Shown piece by piece: positions 54,305 to 63,879 of a stretch of 64,000 nt of DNA (the stretch's first letter is position 1; each line of letters opens with the position of its first letter). The stretch comes from Variovorax sp. J22P240. GTDB lineage: Bacteria > Pseudomonadota > Gammaproteobacteria > Burkholderiales > Burkholderiaceae_C. Position numbers and translations under genes: made by a program. The notes beneath the pieces are model-generated. The model had not been told where the DNA came from and did not search any database. It saw only the letters and a list, made by a program, of their open reading frames with translations. The stretch spans positions 1,390,640-1,454,639 of the forward strand of contig NZ_JASZYR010000001.1 in the NCBI RefSeq assembly GCF_030316855.1. Direction: 5' to 3'.

Positions 54305-55636
54305 TCAGCTCCTGCGAGCCTCGCCGTTGAGATAGTTATAGACCGAGCGGGCGCTGATTTGCAGTCGCTCCGCAGCCCAGGCGATCTGCACGGTGCGATC
54401 TGCCGCGGGCAGGTCCCGAGCCGCGTGCTGCAGCGCACGGGACACCAGCGTCTTTCGCAGCACGGCCAGGGACTGTTCCAGAGGCTCGACGTCCTCGTTG
54501 CTTTCAGGAGCTGCCTCCATCGCGCGCGGACGGGGCAGGTGCGTCAAGCGCAGCGTCGGGGCGTCACTAGCGCGAACCGTCGCATAGCGCAGCATCGCCT
54601 CGAGCTCGCGCACGTTGCCTCGCAGGCTGAGGCCTTGCAGATACTCGAGCACTTCGACCGCGCACTGGGGCGGATGGACGCTTCGGTAGCGCCGAATCAG
54701 CGCATTGGCGAGCATCGGCAGGTCCTCGCGCCGCTCGCGCAATGGCGGCACACGCAAGACGATCTGGGAGAGCCGATGCTTCAGGTCCTCGCGGAATTCG
54801 CAGGCGGCGACGCGTTGCTGGAGATCGCGATTCGTCGCGCTGACGATCCGGCACTTCAACAGGTGTTCGTGATCGGATCCGACGGCGCGGTAACTCCGTT
54901 GCTGAAGCACCGACAACAGGCTCGCCTGCAAGCTTGTCGGCAGCTCCCCCACCTCGTCGAGCAGCAGCGTGCCTTCGCCCGCCGTGCGGATCGCTCCCGG
55001 CCGCGATTCCGTTGCCCCGGTGAAGGAGCCGCGAACGTGCCCGAACAGCTCGCTCCCGAACAGGCCCGGAACGACGGCACCTGCGTCGAGACAGTGGAAC
55101 GGGTGGCCGGCGCGCGCGTCGTCGGCGTGATGCAGCGCCTCGGCCACCACCCGCTTGCCCGTGCCGGTTTCGCCGACAACCAGGACGCTGGCGTCGCGAT
55201 CGAGGATGGCATGCGCCATCTGCTTGCGCAGTTCGACCACGGGCTCGCTGATCCCGATGATGCCCTCGTCCTGTATGCGTTGCGCGAGCTGCGAAACACG
55301 GCCCACCCACGCGAGTGAGAACGCGAGATCGTCGTGCCAGCAGTCGGACGCGAGGGAGACCACATCATCGAACGCGGAGAGTTCCGCCAGGTCGGTACCG
55401 CGCATCGGCTTGGCGGTGACGAGCACGTGCCACGGCGTGCCGGCTCCGCGAGGCGGCTCGCGATGGGCTGCGCGCCACTCCGATGCGACGAGTCGGTACG
55501 GCAAGCCCGAGGTCTCGGCCGCGCGCCGGATTTCGCCGAGTGCGGCCTCAGGAAGCGGCCCCCCCGCCAGGCACAGCACGAGCGTCGCCGCAGCGGGCAC
55601 GGCCGTGCTCGTGTCCCCTTTCTCCTCTGGTGGCAT
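54305..55636 (-). CDS. Sigma-54-dependent activator of the hydrolase cluster
   Basis: 443 residues. Residues 1-120 are an unrecognised sensor-like domain without a receiver Asp pocket. The AAA+ domain has Walker A VVGETGTGK (155-162), the sigma-54 contact loop as GSFTGA (203-208) and Walker B TLLLDEVGEL. The C-terminus is a Fis-type HTH (AWAAERLQISARSVYNYL). GSFTGA is a known natural variant of GAFTGA. It is transcribed toward the operon it probably controls. Confidence 0.88.
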   Translation of the reverse strand: MPPEEKGDTSTAVPAAATLVLCLAGGPLPEAALGEIRRAAETSGLPYRLVASEWRAAHREPPRGAGTPWHVLVTAKPMRGTDLAELSAFDDVVSLASDCWHDDLAFSLAWVGRVSQLAQRIQDEGIIGISEPVVELRKQMAHAILDRDASVLVVGETGTGKRVVAEALHHADDARAGHPFHCLDAGAVVPGLFGSELFGHVRGSFTGATESRPGAIRTAGEGTLLLDEVGELPTSLQASLLSVLQQRSYRAVGSDHEHLLKCRIVSATNRDLQQRVAACEFREDLKHRLSQIVLRVPPLRERREDLPMLANALIRRYRSVHPPQCAVEVLEYLQGLSLRGNVRELEAMLRYATVRASDAPTLRLTHLPRPRAMEAAPESNEDVEPLEQSLAVLRKTLVSRALQHAARDLPAADRTVQIAWAAERLQISARSVYNYLNGEARRS

Positions 55637-56087
55637 GCTGCCCCCTTGAGAAACCCAATGCGCTCCTGCGTCGGAGGGACGCTGCCCTCGGCTACTTGCC
55701 TGCTGACGGTTGCGCGACCGATTTAGGCAGTATGGGCGAAGGTGCGCCCAGTTTCAAATCAGAGGTCCAAGCTACTCGTCGCTGGGCATTGAACAGAGCC
55801 AGCGTTTAACAGGAGCCTTGACGCGCGTGATGGCTATACGATCGCCTCGAGCCGGGCTTTTCGGTTTTCAGCATCAAGGCTTCTGTCGAAGATATTGACC
55901 GTGAAAGGGAAGGGACGAGACCGAAACGACCGTTCAAATCGATTGGCAGGTCCGGGGAATACGAGAAAACCTGGAGCTCGTAGTCGAGTACATATAGGGA
56001 GGTTCAGTTGGGAGGCCCCCCGGATAGTCGCGCAGGCGCCTTGGCGATGAGAGCGGTGCCGTTGACGAATGAGGTTCTCGCAGACGC
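55637..56087. other. Intergenic stretch without supported gene
   Basis: Short open frames only; base composition is mixed. No repeat or IS end recognised. Confidence 0.4.
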
Positions 56088-57011
56088 TCATCTTGCTCGC
56101 CACCCTTGGCATGTTTCTGAGTCATGATAGAACCGCTTCTGATTGCCTACAGGCGACGTTGGTTGGCTGAAGATCCAATGTATGTCGACGAAGGAATCCG
56201 GATCGAGGCTCCCGGAGCCAAAGAAGGGGCGATTGTTGAGAATTATCATTAGCAGAATGAAACTAAGGAAGACTGAGAGTAGGCCGACAATCCATCGGTG
56301 CAGAACTACGTCTTCAAGCTGAAACATATAGACGACGCACATGCTCATGATCGCGCCGCACAGGATAATGATCCACATTACCCACGTGAGCTGGTCGTTA
56401 ACAGCGTCTTTCCGCAGTCGGCGCACTTCGCTAAGGTCGTTCATAACCTGCATGGCGGACGCATAGCGGACCTTTTGGCCTTCATCTTGAGGCTGGAAGC
56501 TTTGAAGCTTAGCGCGGACTATGCGTAACTTCCGCCAATCAGAAGACGCATCCGCACCCTTCCGCTGACTTTCCCAGGCGATACAAATAACTTCCATCAC
56601 GTATTCGCCGAGCAATCGGTCGACGGACTTGTGCAAGTCGGCAAGTTCGGTGTCGTTGCGCGCGATCACATTGTCAATCTTGTCAGGGACGACGCTGAGG
56701 CCGATGCTGGTTTCGGGTCGCACGATTAGGTACAACGTCTGTACAGCTGCGGCTTCTCTTGCCACGAGCCCTTGCGCCTCTGTGTGACGTTGCCACACAT
56801 CTATTGCGATGAGTCCTACTGTGATTCCGTAGAAGACGCCGAGCGAGCCGAGGGCGCCGCTAATCGCGTCATTGACGCCGTCGTGATACTTAAACCGTTT
56901 TAGCAACGTGCGGCGAGCGATCTCAAACCCTCCGAGGGCTGCGGTGACGCTTGTGCTGACCACGAAGAGAGCAATGACCGGAGTCGCGAGATCATACAAC
57001 CAGTCGAACAT
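56088..57011 (-). CDS. DUF4239-type membrane protein
   Basis: 307 residues. Two N-terminal membrane segments (about 8-30 and 55-73) and two late ones (about 208-230 and 237-258) around a soluble helical core. LGSLGVFYGITVGLIAIDVWQ and VAREAAAVQTLYLIVR, then NNRPFFGSGSLDPDSF, fit DUF4239, a bestrophin-like family of unknown function. Intact. Confidence 0.72.
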   Translation of the reverse strand: MFDWLYDLATPVIALFVVSTSVTAALGGFEIARRTLLKRFKYHDGVNDAISGALGSLGVFYGITVGLIAIDVWQRHTEAQGLVAREAAAVQTLYLIVRPETSIGLSVVPDKIDNVIARNDTELADLHKSVDRLLGEYVMEVICIAWESQRKGADASSDWRKLRIVRAKLQSFQPQDEGQKVRYASAMQVMNDLSEVRRLRKDAVNDQLTWVMWIIILCGAIMSMCVVYMFQLEDVVLHRWIVGLLSVFLSFILLMIILNNRPFFGSGSLDPDSFVDIHWIFSQPTSPVGNQKRFYHDSETCQGWRAR

Positions 57012-58345
57012 GATTTTTCTCCGTGCTTGGTGCTAGCGATAGGAAACTCAACTCCTCCTGTTGAAGCAGCAAAGTTTCTTAGCTTTTCAAGCAGCGAACG
57101 TAAAGCGGAAAAGCGCAAACACGCACGCTAGTAGACGCCCTTGCAAAAGAAATGTCGAGTCTGACGGCGTGCTTCATCCCAGCTTTTTCCTCTGCGCTGG
57201 GGGTGACCAGCGACGCATAAGACTAGGCTGCAATTTGGAAGGCGACGTCCGAATGGCTGCGGGTGGAGCGAAGCCGTGTGCCCGACGGAAGCGCCACGGC
57301 CAAGGTGTTTGGCCACCCCTTTACTGGAGCGTCCTGCGTCGCGAAGATCGGCACGCGTCGCATACTGCGGGCTACAGCGCCGCGTTCGTTGATGATCTGC
57401 TCGGTCGGATGGCGCGCATCTCGCTGCTGAGCCTATCTTGCGGACTCGTCGGGCTTGGCAGTACTTCAGATGCCAGTTGGGGGCAGCCGATTGCCCGAGA
57501 CAAGATGAAGTTGTCGCAGCCGGGTGCGACCAGCGTGTGGCTCCACGCGTACATAGCGCGCCCTGACAGGATGCCGCCAATTCGCGTCGCTGCTTTGCCA
57601 GCATCGGTGGCACTCGACGCCCCAAGCAACTGGCGATGGTGACGTGCGTTAGTAGCGTCCTGCAGTCCGCTAGGAGAAGGTGCGGGAGGCAACTGCCCGG
57701 CAAGCAGCCCGAATCGAGCGCACTCAGCGCCGGGCCGAGGATCGATCGACGATGGCGCTCGGCTCGTTCTCGCTGCCGGTGACCGCCGTCACACGCAGGC
57801 AGGTTACGGTCCAGATCCCCGCGGGTCCCCAAGGCGGCCGCCGCGGCGTTCGCGGGCTGGTCGCCCGCAATCCCGACGGCGGGCGCAGCCGCAGGGACGC
57901 GCCGGTGCCCATCGGGCAGGATCCTCGTTCGTGCGGCCGCTATCCGCGTCGTCGGAACGACGCCCGGCGTGGGCACTACACGCAGCGCTGCTGCGCTGCT
58001 GACATCGCCAGCTTGTTCGTCAGAGGCGGCGGATTCTCGCTGAGCCTGCCGTGGGCTCAGGCGAACATCGCATTCAAGCTGGTGCAGCCTGTGGCACCGA
58101 TCACCATCGACGACGGTCGACCTCCGCCAGGAAGCGCCGTTCGTGCGCGATCTCGCGCCTCGAGACGCTCCCGCTCCTGCCGCCATGTCTGCGAACGGCA
58201 ATGGGGGCCATGTTCTGTCTCGCCGCCGTCTGTGGCGCCTAGGCGGCGGAAGGCGGCTCGACAGTGCCGGAACTGCGCCTCAGTCCAAGGGAAGCGCATT
58301 GTCTGGCGGACAACGCCGACTTGTTGTTGCGCGGTAAGCAATGGG
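57012..58345. other. Long stretch without recognisable gene before the IS1111 element
   Basis: Several long open frames exist on both strands, but they overlap each other, are Arg/Ala/Ser rich and show no family motif, as expected from GC-rich non-coding DNA. Possibly decayed insertion sequences. Confidence 0.4.
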
Positions 58346-59723
58346 ATGGACGCCCCCACCCGTGACGGCATCAAAGTGCCAAAGTGGAAGTGTCACCAAC
58401 CACTTGAACCGAGAGGGGCGTCCACCATGAAGATTACGACTATTGGCATCGACTTGGCAAAGAACGTGTTCCAGGTGCACGGGATCGATGAACATGGCAA
58501 GGCCGTGCTGAGAAAGCAGCTCCGCCGCGATCAGATGGCCACGTTCTTCGTCAATCTGCCGCCGTGCGTCATTGGCATCGAAGCGTGCAGCAGCGCTCAC
58601 CACTGGGCGCGCAAGCTTGTGGCGATGGGCCATACCGTGCGGCTGATGGCGCCGCAGTTCGTCAAGCCGTACGTCAAGACGAACAAGAACGATGCCGCAG
58701 ATGCCGAAGCCATCTGCGAGGCTGTGGGTCGGCCCAACATGCGCTTTGTGCCGGTGAAGAATGTCGAGCAGCAAGCGGTGCTCGCGCTCCACCGTGTACG
58801 CCAAGGCTTCGTTAGGGCGCGCACGGCGCAAGCGAACCAGATCCGCGGCCTGCTCGGCGAGTTCGGCATCATCATCCCGCAGGGCATCGGCTACATCGCC
58901 ACGCGTGTTCCGGGGCTGATCGAAGACGCTGCCAACGAACTACCTGGCGCGTTTCGGCTGCTGGTGCAACGGCTGCTCGATCACCTCAAGGAACTGGATC
59001 GTCAGGTCGAGGAACTCGAAGCGAAGATCCAGGCTTGGCACCGCGGCAGTGAGCTCAGTTGCAGGCTTGCTCAGGTTCCGGGGATCGGGCCGATCACCGC
59101 CAGCGCGCTGGTCGCGTCTATCGGCGACGCGAAGAACTTCGACAGCGGTCGCCAGGTGGCAGCGTGGCTAGGCCTCGTGCCGAAGCAGCATTCCTCGGGC
59201 GGCAAAGCCAGCCTGCTGGGCATGAGCAAGCGAGGTGACACCTACCTTCGAACGCTGCTGATACATGGCGCGCGCTCGGTGATCTATCGAGTCTGCCAGA
59301 AGGCTGAGTCGTGCGGCTGGATCGCCGCAGTGGTGAACCGGCGCAACAAGAATGTGGCAGCGGTGGCGCTGGCGAACAAAAACGCCCGGATCGTATGGGC
59401 GCTTCTGGCGCACGATCGCCACTTCGATGCCGGCTATGTGCGCCAGGTGGCGCCGGTTTAGAACGTCGCACCGACATCAACACTCAGGGAGAACGACCAC
59501 CGATTGCTCAGGCGATCATGAAGTGATGGCAAGACAGGTCAGACCGTGGTTGGCAAAGCCCGCGCCGGACGAGGCACACAAAGTGCGTGTAAGCGATCGA
59601 GGTGTCAACCAGCACATCCCATCAGGGACCGCGGCCCAAAGCTGCAACCAGAGTCCGAATGTACGGGTGCAATCTTTACCTTCGAGTCGTCACCATTGAG
59701 AGCTTGGCAAAGGGGGCGTCCAT
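58346..59723 (+). mobile_element. IS110-family (IS1111 group) element
   Basis: ATGGACGCCCCC at 58346-58357 and its reverse complement GGGGGCGTCCAT at 59712-59723 flank the transposase. A further GGGGCGTCCA is at about 58415, just before the start codon. IS1111-group elements have subterminal inverted repeats, so the true ends lie a few bases outside. Confidence 0.65.
58427..59461 (+). CDS. IS110/IS1111-family transposase
   Basis: 344 residues from ATG 58427. N-terminal DEDD domain: TTIGIDLAKNVFQVHGID (first Asp), VIGIEACSSAHHWARKL (Glu) and KTNKNDAADAEAICEA (Asp pair). C-terminal transposase_20 domain: VPGIGPITASALVASIGD and the serine region GGKASLLGMSKRGDTYLRTL. Intact. Confidence 0.95.
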   Translation: MKITTIGIDLAKNVFQVHGIDEHGKAVLRKQLRRDQMATFFVNLPPCVIGIEACSSAHHWARKLVAMGHTVRLMAPQFVKPYVKTNKNDAADAEAICEAVGRPNMRFVPVKNVEQQAVLALHRVRQGFVRARTAQANQIRGLLGEFGIIIPQGIGYIATRVPGLIEDAANELPGAFRLLVQRLLDHLKELDRQVEELEAKIQAWHRGSELSCRLAQVPGIGPITASALVASIGDAKNFDSGRQVAAWLGLVPKQHSSGGKASLLGMSKRGDTYLRTLLIHGARSVIYRVCQKAESCGWIAAVVNRRNKNVAAVALANKNARIVWALLAHDRHFDAGYVRQVAPV

Positions 59724-59798
59724 GTACGTCCGGCGATTCCATCTTGAATTCGCGGTAGGAGCAAAGGATGCTCGTATCCACTAACTCTTGGTGGACAC

Positions 59799-60197
59799 GT
59801 GCACACTATCTCTCCTCCGGCTGCTGGCGATCGGCGGCGGCGCCGGCTGCACAGCGACGAGTTCAAGGCCAATGCCGTCGCTTCGGCCGCGCAGCCCGGC
59901 GTCTCAATGGCGTCAGTGGCGATGTCACTGGGCATCAATGCAAACCTGCTGCGCCGTTGGGTGCGGGACGCGGAGGTGCCGTCGGGCAGGACGGCAGAAG
60001 GCAACGCCCCCAAGGCTTTGCCAGGCGCCAAGCAGCCCGTGCCCCCGTCGTTCGTAGCGTTGCAATTGCCCGCACCAGTTGCGCCGCCGAGCGACATTCG
60101 CATGGAGGTCAAGCGCGGCCCCACGACTGTCGTTGTGACTTGGCCGGCAGCACTTGCTACGGAGTGCGGGACCTGGCTGCGCGAGTTGCTGCGGTGA
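59799..60197 (+). CDS. tnpA: IS66-family accessory protein TnpA
   Basis: 132 residues, HTH of the IS3/IS66 ORF-A type: RRRLHSDEFKANAVASAAQP and SMASVAMSLGINANLLRRWV. The stop overlaps a GTG start for tnpB (GTGA). Part of an incomplete IS66 element; TnpC is absent. Confidence 0.82.
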   Translation: MHTISPPAAGDRRRRRLHSDEFKANAVASAAQPGVSMASVAMSLGINANLLRRWVRDAEVPSGRTAEGNAPKALPGAKQPVPPSFVALQLPAPVAPPSDIRMEVKRGPTTVVVTWPAALATECGTWLRELLR

Positions 60198-60499
60198 TCC
60201 GCATCGACGCCGTCTGGCTGGCGGTCGAGCCGATGGACATGCGCGCAGGCACCGAAGCGGCATTGGGCCGTGTGGTGAAGGTCTTCGGTGAAGCTCGTCC
60301 ACATCACGCCTACCTGTTTGCCAACCGTCGCGCCAATCGCATGAAGGTCCTCGTGCACGATGGCATTGGCGTCTGGTTGGCCGCGAGGCGACTGAACGCC
60401 GGCAAGTTCGTCTGTGGGACAACGCATCTGCATTCGCAGGGCGTTCAACCACTACGATGGCTACAGGCGCGAGATGTTCCGAACCATTGTCAATGGTGA
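60194..60499 (+). pseudogene. tnpB: IS66-family TnpB, truncated
   Basis: VIRIDAVWLAVEPMDMRAGT to WLAARRLNAGKFV is the TnpB N-terminal part. A one-base shift at about 60410 and loss of the family C-terminus follow (WDNAS appears in the next frame). Another reading of the last bases (FNHYDGYRREMFRTIV, stop near 60510) may be a fragment of an older gene. Confidence 0.75.
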
Positions 60500-60597
60500 A
60501 GTGCCGGCCTAGCTCAGTGGCGTTCTAAGCAGATTTTCCACAGGCGTCAGCGACGTGGCAAACTGGTCGGAAGTGACTAACCGCCACGTGAAAAGCA

Positions 60598-62055
60598 TTA
60601 GGGTGCGAGGATGGCCAGCACCGCCTTGACTGCTATGGTGATTGGCGCTGCCAATTCCGCCACGGCTTTGGCAGCTTCCATCAACCCTTTGGCAGACACA
60701 TCAAGCCATTCCTTGCGAGGCTCCTTTTTGACCGCCTCTTTGGACAGCGTCGCGAGAGCGTCCGATGCCTCTTCGGCCTTATCCGGAGGCAGCTGCTTAG
60801 CAAGGTTGGCAACCTGAACCGCTAGGCTTTGAAGCTCCTCCTTCAGCTTGGGATTGACTTCGGCTCCTGCCACCTTGTTGAAGCTGTTTTGGATGTTCTG
60901 TGCCGTCACGACGTTGAAGTCGCCCGTCACATTCACATTGCCCATTTGAATGGTCGTTTGCATGAAGTCCCCTCCAATGTTGTTGATCACCGTTGCGATC
61001 TGGCGGTTCCTGTCGATGTAGTTCTGGATCCGATCTGCGACCTGCTTTCTCATCGAAGACAGAGAGACGTTTTCTCCTTCAAAGGTGCTTCCGAAAGCGT
61101 CGCGCGCCGCGTCGAGCAGCTCATGTTGTTTCTGGCCCAGGCGATTCGGCCTTTGCACAAGGTGCAGGGTGTCCCGCAGGTACTGCTGAAGGGCATCGGA
61201 GCTGGCTGATCCCCGTTCCACACTCAGCCTTCCTGCGTAAAGCGCACTGAGGATGCTTTTCAGGCCCTCGCGTTCAGCATGGAGTCGACACAGGTGAATT
61301 CGGAGCCTGCGGGCTGTTTCCTTCGGTGCCCCTTGGTTGATGATGAACCAGGTACTGCATCTTTGTCTTCCGAAATCAATCCATGCATGGAAGACATTGA
61401 TCGGGCTTTGGAGCTCGTCTGGTTGAATGACTTGGCGGGTATGCCTTGGAAATTCCATGGGCATTTCCCGCTCTACGATAATCGAGGGGCGAGCTGCGGT
61501 GAACCACCAACGCATTACCTCGGAATCTGGAATTTCCTTGTGGTTCGTTGACGCATAAAGAAAATGCTCTGCCAGCGCGCTTCCCGCGTTCACCAGATCG
61601 ACGGACTTCCGAGATCCTGAACTCCGTCCCACCGACAGCTTAAGTTCAGCAAAGTATTTGAGCACTGGCAGGACGGGGAATGACTCCTGTCGGCCGGGCT
61701 CACCGCATTTCATCGCTAGCCCGACTTCAACGCGCGCAATAGTTCCATCGGAATGAAAGCGCCGAAAGGTGCAGGTCGGTCTATAGGCCGTCTCGCCAAC
61801 TAGGGAGACAGTTTGCTGAAGGCGATCAGAGAACTTCAGCGCGGACGACACATCACCATAGAGCTCCTCCCCAGCCCAGTCTGCCACCCCACCTCGATGG
61901 CGGGGGCGCACCTTTCCAGATGAGCGGATGAAATCGCTGCCAATCTGCGCGACAGGCCAGGCGGGTCGCGCGACACGCCCCGTTGGTTGCGCAAGAAACC
62001 CGCGAAGATCGGCGAACGGGTATTGAACGATGACGAACATCCGCCCTTGAGCCAT
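60598..62055 (-). CDS. Possible defence or conflict-system protein with C-terminal hydrophobic anchor
   Basis: 485 residues, no named family recognised. The N-terminal about 300 residues are a mixed fold. About 340-365 contain MGNVNVTGDFNVVTAQNIQN, a glycine/asparagine turn segment that I associate with effector-linked segments in bacterial conflict proteins. A helical region (about 375-460) and a hydrophobic tail (APITIAVKAVLAILAP) follow, which could anchor it to the membrane. It starts 36 nt after a tRNA-like sequence on the same strand. IS66 and dnaE2 fragments surround it. Function not established. Confidence 0.55.
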   Translation of the reverse strand: MAQGRMFVIVQYPFADLRGFLAQPTGRVARPAWPVAQIGSDFIRSSGKVRPRHRGGVADWAGEELYGDVSSALKFSDRLQQTVSLVGETAYRPTCTFRRFHSDGTIARVEVGLAMKCGEPGRQESFPVLPVLKYFAELKLSVGRSSGSRKSVDLVNAGSALAEHFLYASTNHKEIPDSEVMRWWFTAARPSIIVEREMPMEFPRHTRQVIQPDELQSPINVFHAWIDFGRQRCSTWFIINQGAPKETARRLRIHLCRLHAEREGLKSILSALYAGRLSVERGSASSDALQQYLRDTLHLVQRPNRLGQKQHELLDAARDAFGSTFEGENVSLSSMRKQVADRIQNYIDRNRQIATVINNIGGDFMQTTIQMGNVNVTGDFNVVTAQNIQNSFNKVAGAEVNPKLKEELQSLAVQVANLAKQLPPDKAEEASDALATLSKEAVKKEPRKEWLDVSAKGLMEAAKAVAELAAPITIAVKAVLAILAP

Positions 62056-62090
62056 GTATTAATACCCCCGTGGCCGAGCATTGGGGGGGA

Positions 62091-62161
62091 TGGCCAGACG
62101 AGGATCGAACTCGCTTCTCACCAGGGTTGCTGGTGCACTCTTCCATTGAGCTAGCTGGTCC
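62091..62161 (-). tRNA. tRNA-like sequence, degenerate or non-canonical
   Basis: On the minus strand the cloverleaf is visible: D-stem GCTC/GAGT, a perfect anticodon stem CACCA/TGGTG around a 7-nt loop GCAACCC, a T-arm GCGAG-TTCGATC-CTCGT and an acceptor GGACCAG/CTGGCCA with two mismatches and a three-base linker instead of two. Loop position 33 is C, not U, and the anticodon would read AAC, unusual in bacteria. Genomic CCA is present at the end. Either a decayed tRNA or a specialised tRNA mimic. Confidence 0.5.
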
Positions 62162-62493
62162 CAGGAAAGCCCCGCTCTCCAGATTCTGGTCGATAGCCCG
62201 AATCTGAGCCGGATCCGCATTTAAGGTAGCAGGGTTTTACGGGATTGGCAACTAGGCACTTAGCCCCTTCTGCGATTTCATGACTGCCCGACGCGAGGGC
62301 TGCACCCAGTCTGCGGGGGACCGACCGAACTTCTTGGCCTTCTTCCGCTAGCCAGCGCGAAGTGGTCCTGGAGTTTGGTTGGATCGAAGGACTGCGGCCA
62401 GTCTGAAGTACGCGTTCGAGCTTTGACCTCGAACAAGACCTTCCGGCCAGTGCGGTCCAGCCGCGCCCACTGTCCCTTTCGCGGCGCGAGGCC
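62162..62493. other. Gap between tRNA-like sequence and dnaE2 fragment
   Basis: No intact gene. On the minus strand, in frame after the dnaE2 stop, about 60 residues read sensibly (QWARLDRTGRKVLFEVKART) but have no start; they may be a fragment. Confidence 0.35.
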
Positions 62494-63410
62494 TTATCGA
62501 AAGTCTCTGCTCCCTGTACGCAGCTTGCCCAGCAGCGCCGTGTGATCCACGAGCTTCATAGTCACCAATGACTGAACGCCTTTTTCGCTCTGCCATGTCC
62601 CCTCGACACTGAGCAGCTTCGCCCCAAGCAGTACGCTGCGCTGCGCCTCGGCAACCTGTGGCCAGACGATGATGTTCACCGTGCCGGTCTCGTCCTCGAG
62701 CGTGACGAAGATGACGCCGTTCGCGGTGCCCGGCCGCTGGCGGTGCGTCACGATCCCGCTGGCACGCACCTTCTGTCGATCGCTCGCGCGCGAGCGAAGC
62801 TCTTCCGAGGTCATGATTCCCCACTCGGCAAGAGTCGGCCGGATCAGAGCGAGCGGATGCCTGCGCAGACTCAGGCCCAGGGTGTCGTAGTCGTCAGCGA
62901 TCTCAGATCCTTCCCCCGACGCCGCGAACGCGATCGGCTCCTCGTAGGTCCGCGCCTCCCGCAGCATCTTCGTCGGCCGCGTATCAACGCCCTTGGCCGC
63001 CCACACGGCATCGGGCCGGCGTCCAGTCAGGCCGAGCAACGCATCGGCGCCTGAGAGGCACTTGAGATCGTGCGCATCGAGCTGGGCGCGCATGGCGAGA
63101 TCCTCAACGCTCGCAAAGAGCCCTTCGGCCCGCGCGGCGACGATCCGCTGCGTTGCCTCCTCGCGCAAGCCGTGGATGCGCGACAGGCCCAGGCGCACCG
63201 CGCGCAAAGGATGTGCGTAGGTGGTGTCCCAGCGTGGCGATGCCGCAGCCTGCGCCGGCTCCTCCAGCGTCGAGTCCCACTGGCTGATGGTGACGTCGGC
63301 CGGACGGACCACCACACCGTGCTCGCGAGCGTCACGTACCAGCTGCGCCGGTGCATAGAAGCCCATCGGTTGCGAATTCAGCAGCGCGGCGAGCATCGTG
63401 TCGGGTCCAC
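62494..63410 (-). pseudogene. dnaE2: dnaE2 C-terminal fragment, second copy
   Basis: About 305 residues from PDTMLAALLNSQPMGFYAPA to the normal family end LLGKLRTGSRDFR with a stop at 62494. Open and unshifted, so the C-terminal OB/tail part is complete, but the polymerase core is missing upstream of 63410. Clearly homologous to, but different from, the copy at 32316-34345 (for example AEWGIMTSEELRSRASDR against ADLGIQTSEQLRCKAKDR). The two are paralogues, not a recent duplication. Confidence 0.85.
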
Positions 63411-63675
63411 CCTGACGCAGGCCGAGCTCACGGTCCGCCGAATCTAATGCGCCGAGCCCGACGCTTCCGTCGCGGCGGTCCGCTGAGGGAGAGCATCAAC
63501 GTCGCGCTTCGGGCTGACGGACCGTTCCTGAACCGGATGCTCTTGACCAACGCGCCTCACGGGCTTCCGGAGACCACATGGTCAACTTGATGACCATTCG
63601 GCCGTGCCAAGACATGGCATCTGGCTGCCGACATCGAGGCCTGCGGCTTGATCGCGTTTAGATACTGCGCTGCGC

Positions 63676-63879
63676 TCAACGATCGGGTTCGTCGCGGCGC
63701 CGGCGCACGGGTTTCGTGTCTCGCGCGGAACCACCCAGCGCGATGAGCCGCTTGGCGGCTTGCACTTGGATAAACGACTTGAAGACTTCGCGGAAGAGTT
63801 CCGTCCGGCCCATGCTGGGGTCGGCCATCTTCACTGCCTTATTGAAAAGCTCGTCGTCGATAGTGACGGTGATCCTCAC
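63676..63879 (-). CDS. VapB-family antitoxin (ribbon-helix-helix type), orphan
   Basis: 67 residues from GTG 63879 (VRITVTIDDELFNKAVKMAD), the DUF2191/VapB start; an ATG 10 codons earlier is possible. FREVFKSFIQVQAAKRLIALGG is the usual C-terminal toxin-wrapping part. No VapC PIN toxin reading is seen in the 265 nt downstream, so the partner is missing. Confidence 0.75.
   Translation of the reverse strand: MRITVTIDDELFNKAVKMADPSMGRTELFREVFKSFIQVQAAKRLIALGGSARDTKPVRRRRDEPDR

Noticed and set aside
57128..58201. 357-residue minus-strand frame
   Set aside because: No motif, no ribosome site, composition like GC-rich non-coding DNA; it overlaps equally long frames on both strands.
62091..62161. 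Assignment of the tRNA-like sequence to a specific amino acid
   Set aside because: The C33 loop and AAC reading do not fit a normal bacterial isoacceptor, so only 'tRNA-like' is supported.
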